Origin: Agapetus fuscipes
Lineage: Eukaryota > Arthropoda > Insecta > Trichoptera > Glossosomatidae
Direction of reading: 5' to 3'
NCBI GenBank assembly: GCA_951799405.1
Contig: OX637333.1
Span: 10,043,960 to 10,107,959 of the forward strand
DNA: 64,000 nucleotides
Positions 21,184-32,900 of this stretch are shown here, piece after piece. A model generated the notes under the pieces. That model saw nothing but the letters and a program-made list of their open reading frames with translations. It did no database searches and had not been told where the DNA came from. The translations under genes were made by a program, and so were the position numbers. The number at the start of each line of letters is the position of its first letter. The first letter of the stretch is position 1.

Positions 21184-24050
21184 GCATTTGTACAGTTTAC
21201 ATCAATAAAATTATTTTTTCCCAGAAAAAGCGTTTATTTCATTATGAACCTTGTAATATGAGCTTTACAAAAGAAGGATTAATGAAACATAATGAGAAAA
21301 AAATTTGGACGAGTAAACCCAAAACTAAAAGCAGATTCCTACTTCAGTCATCAAAATAGAAGTGCTAAAGGTTCAAATCTTGAATGCTCAGTTCCCATCC
21401 TTGTTTTGTGAACTGTACAAACCATTATATCAGTAGAAATCATCCTCAAGGCGAGTTATAAAAGCGCGACGGCTTTCTTCGTTATGGAACTGGCTGAAAA
21501 TACGTTGCACTGTCCTCATCTTCCTTCATTCTGTGGTGGGGGGGTAAGTGTGACAGGGGGTGGTAGCGATGTGGGGACTTAGTGACTTGGTTCTCTTCAT
21601 CCACCTCTAACGCCGCAGTATACGCCTTCTTTTTCATTTTATGTTCAGGTGTCATCTATTGTTGCATAGCCTGTCTTTCCTCATGAACAAAGCCAATGGC
21701 TTCTGTAAAGATCTGGAAAATACATTTATATACATTAGTTAGGTTCTGTATTCATTTGGAGGTTTTTTTTTAAATATATAGATTTCATATAAACACCTTC
21801 CACAATAATAAAATGACAATGATAGGTATGTAAAAGGAACCATAACCTCAATATCACAGTTGGACAACGTGATGTTTAATCCTATTTGAAGACTAATACT
21901 GCGTGGAATTATTTCATTATTGTTATGCAATACACGAATTTTCAAGAAAACAGCATAAATAACCCAAGCTTGCCTCTTAAAAACGAAAAAAGACTTACCT
22001 TTGAGTCTTGACATTTACATCTCTAAACTGCCGTTGTATGATAAAAAATCCAGCACTATCTCATTGCTTATTGATGAAATTTTATGCGACTGCACTTTTG
22101 CGTACCCTACATCCATTTTTATCCATTCAAAACAAAATAGTCGATAAAAAAAATCCGAGATGTTGACATAGGATTGACGTTTCGGTGTGTAAATTTTTAC
22201 CGACAGCCAACAGTGGTGCCAACTCAACGCTGGTCATAAAGCCCAGTGACGGTTTTATCACTATCAGCGCCCTGGGCAAGATTTCTTAGGCGCCCTTATC
22301 CATGGTCGCTAGCAGAGAACGTACTCATATTTCATCTCTCAAAATCATCGTCGACGGGAGGAGCGGGGTTTGACATGCTATTTCCAAATTTATATGGCGC
22401 CTTAATACCTAGCCTATGGCGCCCTATTTTACCTGGCGCCCTGAGCGGTCGCCTTACCTCGCCTTACCCTAGCGCGGAACAGATTTCACGACCCCTCCAA
22501 TCACAGAGCGTTTCGTTTTGAGCTATCTGGAACACGTTTTCTTTTGCGAATTAAAATATGAAAACTAAAATTTCCTCATTTCCCACCAGGCTCATCGGGT
22601 TCAGGACAAAATACTTTACACATTTCAAGTATTACTTTTGAAATCCCTGACACGCGCAATCTCTCCATTGGGACATCCACCTTATGGGGATCACAGAGTA
22701 TATAGGTACTTAGAGAAGCTACTCCATGCTTAGGAATCTTCCATACAACGCTATTGACCACCAAGCTTCCTTACTCTACCAGTAGATGCTGCTTTATTGG
22801 TTCTTGTCCAAAATAATAGTAGGAAACTACTATTTGGTATTACCGATATTCCCTTGACAGCCAAAATGGCGCCCACAGATAACGCTTGCTTGGCGTGGGG
22901 TCGTAAGTTTTTAACCGTTGAATGCTGTTTTTGGCTGTTTTCACAGGCGTTAAATTGTGCAAAAAGTTATTTGAAAAGAATATAATACTTTGTGCGTGAA
23001 AAAAGTGCGTGAAAATGGTGTATTGGTGGCCTGGTGCCGGACAACGTATTTCCGTCGTAACCTCAAAAAAAATTCGTTCACAAATATAAGACAGCTATAA
23101 AGTAAAAAAAACCTTCATGTTTTTGTTACGTTCCAGCTAAAAAATACTAGTGCCTCTAAATAAAGTTTAATTGACATCAAACTTTCAAAATGATTTACAT
23201 TATTTTAACTTAATTTGCCAAAACCTTAATTACCTTAATTTAGCTTAAAACCAAAATGTAGTTCGGTGTATTATTTAAGAATGTATATTTGTGTAAACTT
23301 GTATATTTTATTTTAAAAGAAATAAATTTTGAAAACAAAAAAAAAACTTTTATTTGACATGACCTCACCATTAGTTTCCTATAATATCAAAAATATTTTA
23401 AATAAATTTTAGGTATAAGTGATATTATACATTCCATAATATTATCAAAAGCTTCCGTAATCTCCCCAGAGGTGGCTAAGATTCTGGCATTCCCACTTTT
23501 TTTTTTAAGTGGGATCTCTATAAACCTATAATACTCTATGAGCTACTCTATGGCTTAGGGGTAGGTACGTACTTCGAAACCCCCCTTCCTCGCCTTCTTA
23601 CTACCCTTCCATACATTCTGCGTATTGGACTATGATCTTGTATGCATGTGTGTATTATACACGCGGCACGCGGGTACACTCACACCACTATAATCATATA
23701 TTATTATCTGCCATGATATTATTTATTAATATTATTATTATTGCTTTAAGCTGTCAAAATAAAACGCTTATATTTTGCACAATATTTATTTATTCTAGAA
23801 AGATTAGTCATACAATCACAAAAATACACACTGTAAAGAAAAAAATAATTAAAAAAACCTCAATGTAAAAAACACAAATGATATGGCAAAAATAAACGTA
23901 GGTAAACAATCAAATAGGCACCTGTCTATTGTCAAGGACACTGGCATTCTGTATCTGTATTTCTTGCAAAACTTTTGGATCCCTGATGATTGTCCCCTGA
24001 TGATGGCCTGAGGACCGGAAATGTTTATAATATGAAATCTATACACTTTA
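21184..24050. other. No gene recognised; AT-rich and TE-like debris
   Basis: It includes a GGCGCCCT-rich stretch (22260-22460) that looks like a DNA-transposon end, and a long AT-rich part. None of the short open frames has a recognisable domain. Confidence 0.4.
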
Positions 24051-24051
24051 A

Positions 24052-24416
24052 TTTCACTTTCTTCGGCTCATCAGCCGACAGCCTTCAAGGCTCAGGGACA
24101 CCTGCACCACTCTGCCTTGTGCTGCTTCCCTCCATAGTCGCCTCACTCCCAAAACTTCGGCGTTGGCTTCGACGTTCTCTGCCCACCGCATCCTACGTCC
24201 CGGGGGTCTAACGCCTGAGGGGGCACCATCCAAGACAGTTCTGATGATCCTGGAGTCTTCTGCACGTGCTACGTGTCCGGCCACTGGAGTCTTCTTGATT
24301 TCATTAATCTCTACACTCTTCAATAATAGTGAAAATACAACAGTTAATTTCAAATACGCTTGACGTTTGTGGCGCCCATAGAGTAGGGTGGCGCCCCGGG
24401 CCAAAATCCTACACAC
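24052..24416 (-). pseudogene. Non-LTR retrotransposon 3' end fragment
   Basis: Minus-strand reading includes GHVARAEDSRIIRTVLDG, PPGRRMRWAENVEANAEVLG and RRLWREAAQ, the WGHVARM.../GRP...RW-type C-terminal tail of many insect LINE reverse-transcriptase proteins. Only the tail is present. Its strand is opposite to FEN1. Confidence 0.7.
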
Positions 24417-24419
24417 ACT

Positions 24420-25275
24420 TCAACCATCATTATAAAATATTTTTTCATCAGTTTTTTTTTAATAAAAAATGAGCAATTTAATAAATACTAAACAAAATAA
24501 AGTTTATTGGCGCTTAAACTCTTTTTTTTACATGAATAACAGTAAATATAAATTATTAATTCAAATTTATTTACGCTCATTCTGATTTCAGTTTAAAAAA
24601 CGACCTCTTCCCCTTCCTCCTTCCTCATAACCATACATTCCGCGTACCATAGATCGATTACAATATGGCTTCCGAATTATAAAACAGGGTAACCAGTAGC
24701 AAAATACTTGTGAACGGGGTCTGATGGGGATGTATGAAAGTCCTGTAATCCATAGACAATCCGAGCAGAATGGTTCTCGTGTGAAAAGGGGGTATGCTAA
24801 ATGTGATAAGTATGGCTTTATTTTCTTTTATAGGTAGGTAACTACCGAAATAGTATTGAAATTATTACGACTCTCAGTTCTACCTCTAGCCTGGCCAAGT
24901 GACATCCCATATTTTTCTCACATTTTAAATGTGCCAACATCATCATTTGTGAAATAAGATTTTGTGTAGATGAAATCAGACAAGGACAATAGAGGATAAA
25001 TGCCCTGTGAGAAAAATAACAAACAGCCTTTATGAAGGTTTATTTACAAATAATAAAAAATATTTAAAAAATTGAAAATTAAAACATTTGTTTTTTACCA
25101 CTTGAGTAGGTACCTACATTTATTTCAAGAACGTTTTCCGTATCTCTACCATCTTTGGTTGAACTTATACATATAGGTTATTATATGTATAAGTTGCGTA
25201 GCTACCGCGTGGCATGACGTCACAGGTATATTTTTTCTCCATTTGAGAAGGTAGGTACCTAACTGATGAAGATTG
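24420..25275. other. No gene recognised; AT-rich intergenic sequence
   Basis: AT-rich, with no coding frame of note and no clear repeat member recognised. Confidence 0.4.
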
Positions 25276-25278
25276 TAA

Positions 25279-25452
25279 TGGGGCTTCCACACGCTTGCCA
25301 ACCCATCTCAAGTCAAGCGCACAGTGTGTCGTCTAGAACATGCTAGCTAGACAAAATGAGTCCATTAGACAAAATTTTGTCCAGCTAGCATGTTCTAAAC
25401 GACACACTGTGCGCTTGACTTGAGATGGGTTGGCAAGCGTGTGGAAGCCCCA
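25279..25452. mobile_element. 174-bp MITE, PIF/Harbinger-like, flanked by TAA
   Basis: Almost the whole element is a foldback with arms of about 75 bp. The ends are TGGGGCTTCCACACGC and its complement GCGTGTGGAAGCCCCA. TAA lies directly on both sides (25276-25278 and 25453-25455), matching the TWA target duplication of PIF/Harbinger elements. Confidence 0.75.
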
Positions 25453-25459
25453 TAAGGAA

Positions 25460-26840
25460 AAATATTTTTCGCTACTGGTATCATCATTGTTTGCCGCGAA
25501 TGAGCGCGCGCGCGCAGACCCGGAAGAGTCGGACCTACCTATCGTTATAAAGAGCTTTGACTGCTCTTATAAGTAGAGGCGCTAATATCTCAGTTTGACT
25601 AAAGGATCATGCGTCTTAATCACCATTTTTGTTCAAGTTTTGGGTCAATGAAGGCAGATATTAGGAAATATAAAATACAAGAATCTGTAAAACTTATAAC
25701 TTCACTGGTTTATGAAATTTTGTTTAAATCGCCGTGTCTAATTCATGATCAAATTATAAAGTGAAATATTATTACTACGCTCGCTCTGCATGTAGAAAAA
25801 TCAACAACATTGAACAGCCATTTCCGTTTGTTGTTTGCATGTCGGTACTTCACCCCGCGCGGAGTGAAAAAGTTTGTCGTCGATCTAAAAAACGTTAAAT
25901 ATTTAATAAAAAGGACATAATATTCCATCGCTTTAAGTTTTTCTCGTAGAGAAGGTAATATTACACTTATTATTATATGGTGAAGTTCATTTGAAACATC
26001 CGATACGATATTTTATCATATTGTTTTTTTGCAGGTGGGATGCATGTTTTTCTCGACCAGAAGAATTTCAAGCCGCAGGTAAAAGCGATCCAGGAAGTGT
26101 CTCAACTTGAACCAATGTACGTGTATTGCAAAAAACGTGTATTGCCGCTTCCACTTCGAAGAAAACTTTATTAGAAATCCGTCGGGAAGATTATATGGAC
26201 CGCTACTCATAAAATGGCATGTGTATTGTTATTTTATTCATTTGCTGAACGCTGTTTATGTTCTCCGCTGGCAACTTAACTCAAGACCTTTGGATATTGA
26301 ATCTGTGGCTTCAACCACTAGACTATACACCGGTGAAAAATGTGAAAAAATGTTTTGTGATTTTGTGTTGTGATTTTGGAGAAAAGTGTCAAAATAAATA
26401 TTTGTTACTACAATAATTGCTAACCAAGGTCCTTACATAGGTAGTTTAGGTTATATTTTATAATTTTCTGTATCTGATCTTGTATGTTATCTGCCAATAA
26501 ATGAAACACGTAAATATTCACTTTTCGTTTTATTTTGTGTACGAAATAGGAGTAGGTATGGAATAATAATATGAGGTAATATTATAGGAGCATGGCATAG
26601 CGCGTATGTATAAGTGCACTAACACACGCACATAGTACACGCACACGTCGTGGTTAATGCTCTTAACACTACGTGGTGCTCGTATCTCGATAAAACCGGA
26701 AATACAAAGAAATATTAGGAACTCAGCTCTCTATAAACCTTTACTCTGTGCGCGCGCGTTCATCTTGTCATTTTGAAACGGAGAAAACCTTTACTTTACA
26801 TTTGATTATATTTTCACGTTGAAAACACAAAAAGTATAAC
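25460..26840. other. FEN1 5' flank; no other gene recognised
   Basis: The flank holds a tRNA-like reverse SINE head near 26255-26335 (ACTCAAGACCTTTGGA and CTTCAACCACTAGAC). The 200 bases before the FEN1 ATG include GCGCGCGCGTTCATC and no clear TATA box. Promoter position and any 5' UTR intron are unknown. Confidence 0.4.
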
Positions 26841-26922
26841 ATGGGAATTTTAGGGTTATCGAAATTAATAGCAGACATTGCCCCGCAGGCGATCAAAGAG
26901 AGTGATATTAAGAATTACTTCG
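26841..26922 (+). CDS. FEN1: FEN1 exon 1 (residues 1-27)
   Basis: 82 nt from ATG, reading [19 protein letters not shown], then SDIKNYF, ending with one base of a glycine codon before donor GTAAGA. The N-terminal glycine that contributes to the active site is present. Confidence 0.95.
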
Positions 26923-29900
26923 GTAAGATGAAAAATACGATGTCAACATAACCTCTTATTTATGTATTTTGTATGTTAAATTAACATTCTGATTCATACT
27001 TAATGCATCCCCATAGGCGAATATGTGTAAATTCACGCTTACGTATTCTGTACGTGTACTAAACAACACCAAACATTTCCTGAAACAGGGTGACATTGTT
27101 AAAAGTGAACTGTTTTTTTCATGGTCCTTGCATTTTTCTTTCATTTCATCTATAGTTATTATCTTTTTGTGATAACTCTTATTTTAATATAACTGGATGG
27201 TTCATCCATACTTTTCTCGGTCTACCACCGCATCCATCCATTCTTGCAATGAACACTTTTGTCAGTCTTTCATGTCCAGTCTTTCCACATCTGCAAACGC
27301 AGCTAAGCACATATAGTGCAACTTCTTACCGCGCTTTTGTTGGGTTGTTGTATGTTGTAGAGGGGGCTGATTCTCATTTTTTGTTAAGGCTGACTAAACC
27401 TTGTCGGTATTATATTTTGGGTTTGAAATAAACACCGGAACAGGAAATCATTTCTGACATCCTCGGTGGACAGTGGTGATGGATAGAATGCAAGCACTCT
27501 ACCAACTGAGCTACAACCGGACCCAAGGTTTTAACAATTTATTTATTTCAGGAAGAAAGATCGCCATTGACGCCTCCATGTGCCTGTACCAGTTCCTTAT
27601 TGCAGTCAGAAGTGAAGGTAAGCATAGTAATGAATTGTCTCTGAATGAATTCCAGAGACAGCAAGAGTGCATCTCGGGGACAAGTTGCTAAGGCAAAGCA
27701 AACAAATGGACTATACTAAAAATAAACTTTCACTGTATGAACCACAGATCATGGAATATAGAGATATGGCTTGTTTCTTCTACAGTATCGGAAACCGTTG
27801 TCCTCGTTTTGTTAGGTAGGCGGGAACTTACATCACAATTACAATAGAAACTAACACATTATTGGTTCAAAAACTTCCAAATGCGATGGATAGAAAGAGC
27901 TTAAACGCCATGAAATCGGGGTCGCATATGACTTTTTGATCGCGAGCTTTTGAACTCGTACTCACACACTAATCTAAGTTGCAAAGATATGTTACATTGG
28001 AGATTCACATTACATGCATTCTCACAACCAGACACGTACAAGTTCGCGCTTGTACATGCCTCATGTGAACCTACAACATAAAAACCAAATCTCAAATGGC
28101 ACACACTCATTCAAATAAAGAATAAAAGACAGACTGAGTGATGTACAAAGTTAATGAAGTTTTGCCATTCTATCGATCGATGGTATGGATCGATTTGGTA
28201 TGCGGCTGACCACCCATACTGTAAAAAAAATGGTTCACTTTGCCAATGTCACTCCTGTTTCAGGGAAGGCCGGCAAGAGTTGCAGGGCTTATGTTCATTT
28301 GAGATTGGGTTTTTATATTGCAGGTCCACATGCGGCATGTGTTAGCGCGAAATTATACATATCTGCTTGTGGGAATGCATTTAATATAAATCTTAAATGA
28401 TATATATCTTTGCAGCTTAGATTAGATTTAGATTTAGATACTTCTTAATGTTGATAATTCAATCTCTGAAGAAATACGTATTAATACTGTATTACGAGAT
28501 TTGAACATATCAAAACACACATTAATTTAACTTCAATTCAATAAATACTCAGCTTATATGTATATAATTATTTTATTAGGAGGATTTATTTGATGGGCGA
28601 AACAAAAGACGGCAAGAGTTGCAGGGTGTATGTCCATTTGAGATTTGGTTTTTATGTTGAGGGTTAACATGAGGCATGTGCAAGCGCGAACTTGTACGTG
28701 TCTGATGTGTGTCACTACGTGTACGTGTCTGTTGTATGTGATGTGTGTCACTACGTGTACGTGTCTGTTGTACGTGATGTGTGTCACTACGTGTACGTGT
28801 CTGTTGTACGTGATATGTGTCACTACGTGTACGTGTCTGTTGTATGTGATGTGTGTCACTACGTGTACGTGTCTGTTGTATGTGATGTGTGTCACTACGC
28901 GTACGTGTCTGTTGTACGTGATGTGTGTCACTACGTGTACGTGTCTGTTGTATGTGATGTGTGTCACTACGTGTACGTGTCTGTTGTATGTGATGTGTGT
29001 CACTACGTGTACGTGTCTGTTGTACGTGATGTGTGTCACTGACCGCCGCGCCGAGCAGACGTATTTTAGCCCACTCCGTGTACCGCGCATTGTAAATCAG
29101 TCTAGTACTTGCAACTTTTTACATTTTTGTTTCGTTTTCTTGTTTGTGCTCATGTCCAGTGCTCTCATTGTACATGTGCTTGCAGTTTCCTTCTTTTCAT
29201 TGATTATCGCGACTTTTAAAACAGTGCTTTACGTGTTTTTGTGCCAAAAATAGTTTATTCATAGCAGCATCGCGGTAAAAGTAAGTGTTTTAACTTACAC
29301 AGTTACGTACGTCTCAGTTTCAGCTATCGTACTGGATGCTGGGATAGTGATTTTTGTTTTATAATCGTTCGTTTATCCCTACAAACCATTTTAGTGCAAA
29401 GTTTTTCGGAAATTCCAACAAACCCACGCCACATTCCATCAAACCCACGCCACATTCCAAACTGAACATTCCATAGATTCCATACATTCCACAAATCTCT
29501 GTAATGGGAATCAGGCCACGCCTCCTCGCACGCGATTGGCCGCTTTCTGAATAGGCAATAGACCACACCCCCTTGAGCTGCGATTGGCCGGCTGACTAGC
29601 CCGGTACTCCTCCCACATGCTCTACCCTCAAGCTGCCTCGTTATGATTCGATCACCTCCCTCCACTAAGGGGTTATTAAATGCTCCTAGGCGAGTGACGC
29701 GGCAGGGAGCCGCCCACAAGCCAACCCCTTCCCCCCCCTCTGTTGCCCTTAAAGCCACACATTGCCAACTCGTACCGAGCATGGTAGCACCAGCCCTTCA
29801 GGCACAGGCCTCACCACCACTAGAACGTTCTCCTTCCCCACCCGAAATACCAAAGTATGATTTTGAAAGTGCTATCATAGCACTCAGAGATACTTTTGGT

Positions 29901-32900
29901 GAAGACTCCAAGGCCTCCTCAAAAGCCAAACTTGAATGTGCATTTGCGATTGAAGTTCTTCTGAAGGAGCGCTCAATATGCAGGGTTGAACTCCTGCAAT
30001 CACAGCTTGCCCTTGAAACATGTCGAGTTGAGCTGGCAGAAGCTCAGCGTGACTTGGCAGTCTCCAGGAGCTTCCACGGAGAAGCTGCGCACGGAAAAGC
30101 CCAGCCTAGTACTGATCAGGCTCACACTGCCACGACTTTGACTGCGCCCTTCAGGCCTTCAAAGACGTGGAGCTCCATCGTCACATCGAGCTCGAGCCCA
30201 CTGCCGCCATTAGGGCCAGCCAAGCCCATAGTAATAATTACTTCCCGTGGAGATTCCCCAGCCTCTTATGAGAGCACTCTAGCTACTCTTGGCAAAGAGG
30301 TTGATCCCTCTGAGCAGGATTTCTAGGTGGTGAGGAAACAAAAAGCCCGCGACGGGGGTGTAGTGGTAAAACTACGCACCCAAGACCAAGCCAAACGGCT
30401 GGTCAGCGCACTGGCCAAGAGCCCCGGTCTCTTGGCACAGAGCGCTGCGACACGACAACCCCGCGTCATTGTGTTTGGGATTCCCCAAAACACGCCCGTT
30501 AAAGAGATTGCCAATGCGATTGCCAAACAGACTGACAGAGAGACAAAGCTCACATTCTCGGAGATCAGTCTCTCACACAAGGGTGGCCCCAGAACAGGGA
30601 ATTGCCATTTTGTGATGACAGTGCCCTCGAGCATCCGTTCAGCGCTTGTCGCACGTGGGCAACTTTACCTCGGTTGGGACATGCATGGTGTGAGAGATTT
30701 CTGCAACACCACAATATGTCACCGATGTCTGCTCTATGGTCATATGGCCAAAAACTGTCATCACTCCCAAGTGTGCTCCAAATGCACGGGGTCACACGAC
30801 CGGAAGGAGTGCCCGGTCACTGATAGCGCACTCTTCAAGTGTGCTACATGCACAGCATTCCATCTTCCTGCTGCCATCCAACGGGAGATGGGAAATGCCC
30901 AGCCCGTCTGGCTGCAGTTCGCCGTGAAATGGCCAAAACAAATTTCTAATGGCCAAGTTGATTGGACAGCTGAACGCCAATGGTAGCAAAGCGGTCATGG
31001 CTGAGATCCAGGTCATCATGAGTGAGCTCGACCTGGATGTGTTACTCCTACAGGAACAATACACCAGGGACGGTTCCACATGGGGGCTCGGGGCAGACGT
31101 CAGAACCGCTGAATTCGGTGACCCCCCAAAAGCGGCAGTGGTCGTGCGCGACCCTGAGGCCAAAGTCTTGTTTCTTTCTCATCTTTCAACTCAACACCAG
31201 TGCTGCGTAGAGATTCAATGGAACTCAGGTATCTCTTTCTATATTATATCTCTTTATTTTCAGTTCTCTATTCCAACAGAGAACTTCTTTCCCCCGCTTG
31301 AAAGGGCTCTCTCCTGCTTAAGGGGAAAACCTGTCCTCATAGGGGGGATCTCAACATTCAATCTGAGCTCTGGGGTGGGCACTCAGGCTCCCACTGCAGT
31401 CGGGAGCTTGGGCGAACACAACTAGAAGAGTTCATTCTTGCTAACCAACTCACAGTGATTGACACTGCCAGCATTCCAACCTTCACATCTCACGCTTCAG
31501 GAGAGTCACATATAGATGTCACACTCACTAATCTCTCTTTTCCCCCTCTTGCTATCTCTGGATGGCAAGTGCACGCCGACGCCACGTCTAGTGACCATCG
31601 GCTAATCACATTCTCTGTCTTCTCCCACGTTCCATCAACTTCTGTTATACCACACACTTCACTTCCCGGGTACTTTAGAACAGCTGGTAGAAACTTGAAA
31701 AGCTTCAGGGCTGGCCTCGGGGAGCGTCTTGACCACCAAGCTAGAAAAGGTCAAACAGATAACGCAGAGGAGGCAGCTAATACGCTGCAGGAGGCCATAC
31801 TGCTGACAGCCAACGAAACCATTGGACGAAGCGGCCTCCAAAAGCGAGCGACCGCGGACTGGTGGAACCAAGAACTCGCAAGGTTGCGAAATGGCGTCAA
31901 ACACGTCAGAAGGAAGCACCAGGACTCTATGGCAAATAGATTTTGCCCCTGTCATCTCTCGGTCTCAGAACTGTCCCGTTTGGTAATCGAATCTGCACCC
32001 TGTACCTTCACACCCTCTCCACAGCCAACGCCGTGCGATCGCTGTAACTCTGTAGCAATCTCTGCGGCGTACGGTGTCCCACCTGCGGAATTCCTGAAAC
32101 TTTTGTACCGCTCTCGCCGCCGAGAATACAAACGGCGCGTCCTCTTGCGGAAAAGGGAGGTCTGGCGTGAGTTCGTATCGGCCTCAGCAAACCCGGACCC
32201 CTGGGGAAGGGCATACCGGATGGTGACATCCAGTATCCGCATGGGCGGGATCCTCAGCGGAATCTGCCTTTCCGGGGGTACCGAAACCACTTGTACGCTA
32301 GCCGCCACAGCCACCGCCTTTCTCGATGCACTTATCTCTTCTGACCACCCACTAGATGATAGTGACGAAGATGCACAAATTCGTAAAGTCGCTGCACTTC
32401 CACTGGATACACCCGCGTCAACGATCCCCACCGTTGCGGAGATTGACCGTATTATAAGATCATTAAAGCCTCGAAAGGCTCCTGGACCGGACAGAATTAA
32501 TGATATAATCATTAAAGAAGTTTGGTCTACTTGTCCGCGCGATTTCACTGCTGTCTTTAGTTTATGTATCCAGCGTGGAGTGTTTCCACGTTGCTGGAAG
32601 GTGGGACTACTTAAAGTCCTACCCAAGGCAACCTCCAAACCTCCTACTGATCCCAATGCCTACCGTCCTATCACCCTTCTTCCAATCCTAGGAAAGATCC
32701 TTGAAAAGCTTATAGCCAATCGAGTGGAAGCCCATATCCTATCCTCGGACACGCCGATGTCTCACCGTCAGTATGGATTCCGACCCGGCGTCTCCACGGA
32801 GGACGCAATCTCGTCGGCCTTACAGGTGGTGAGAGATTCGGCGTACAAACACGTTCTTGCGGTCTTATTAGATATCTCTGGCGCATTCGACAGCGCATGG

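Noticed and set aside
24054..24416. 120-codon reverse frame as a host gene
   Set aside because: Its sequence is the C-terminal tail typical of LINE reverse-transcriptase proteins, without any upstream coding part.
28690..29040. CRISPR-like array
   Set aside because: The 36-bp repeat has no unique spacers; units are contiguous, and the context is eukaryotic.
28554..29253. Repetitive frames of 178 codons (reverse) and 202 and 116 codons (forward)
   Set aside because: Products of the 36-bp tandem array, whose length is a multiple of 3. The cysteine/valine/tyrosine and threonine/histidine repeats are not a protein family.
31942..32656. Reverse frame of 234 codons and other frames opposite the R1-type ORF2
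   Set aside because: Shadow of the GC-rich ORF2; no recognised motif.
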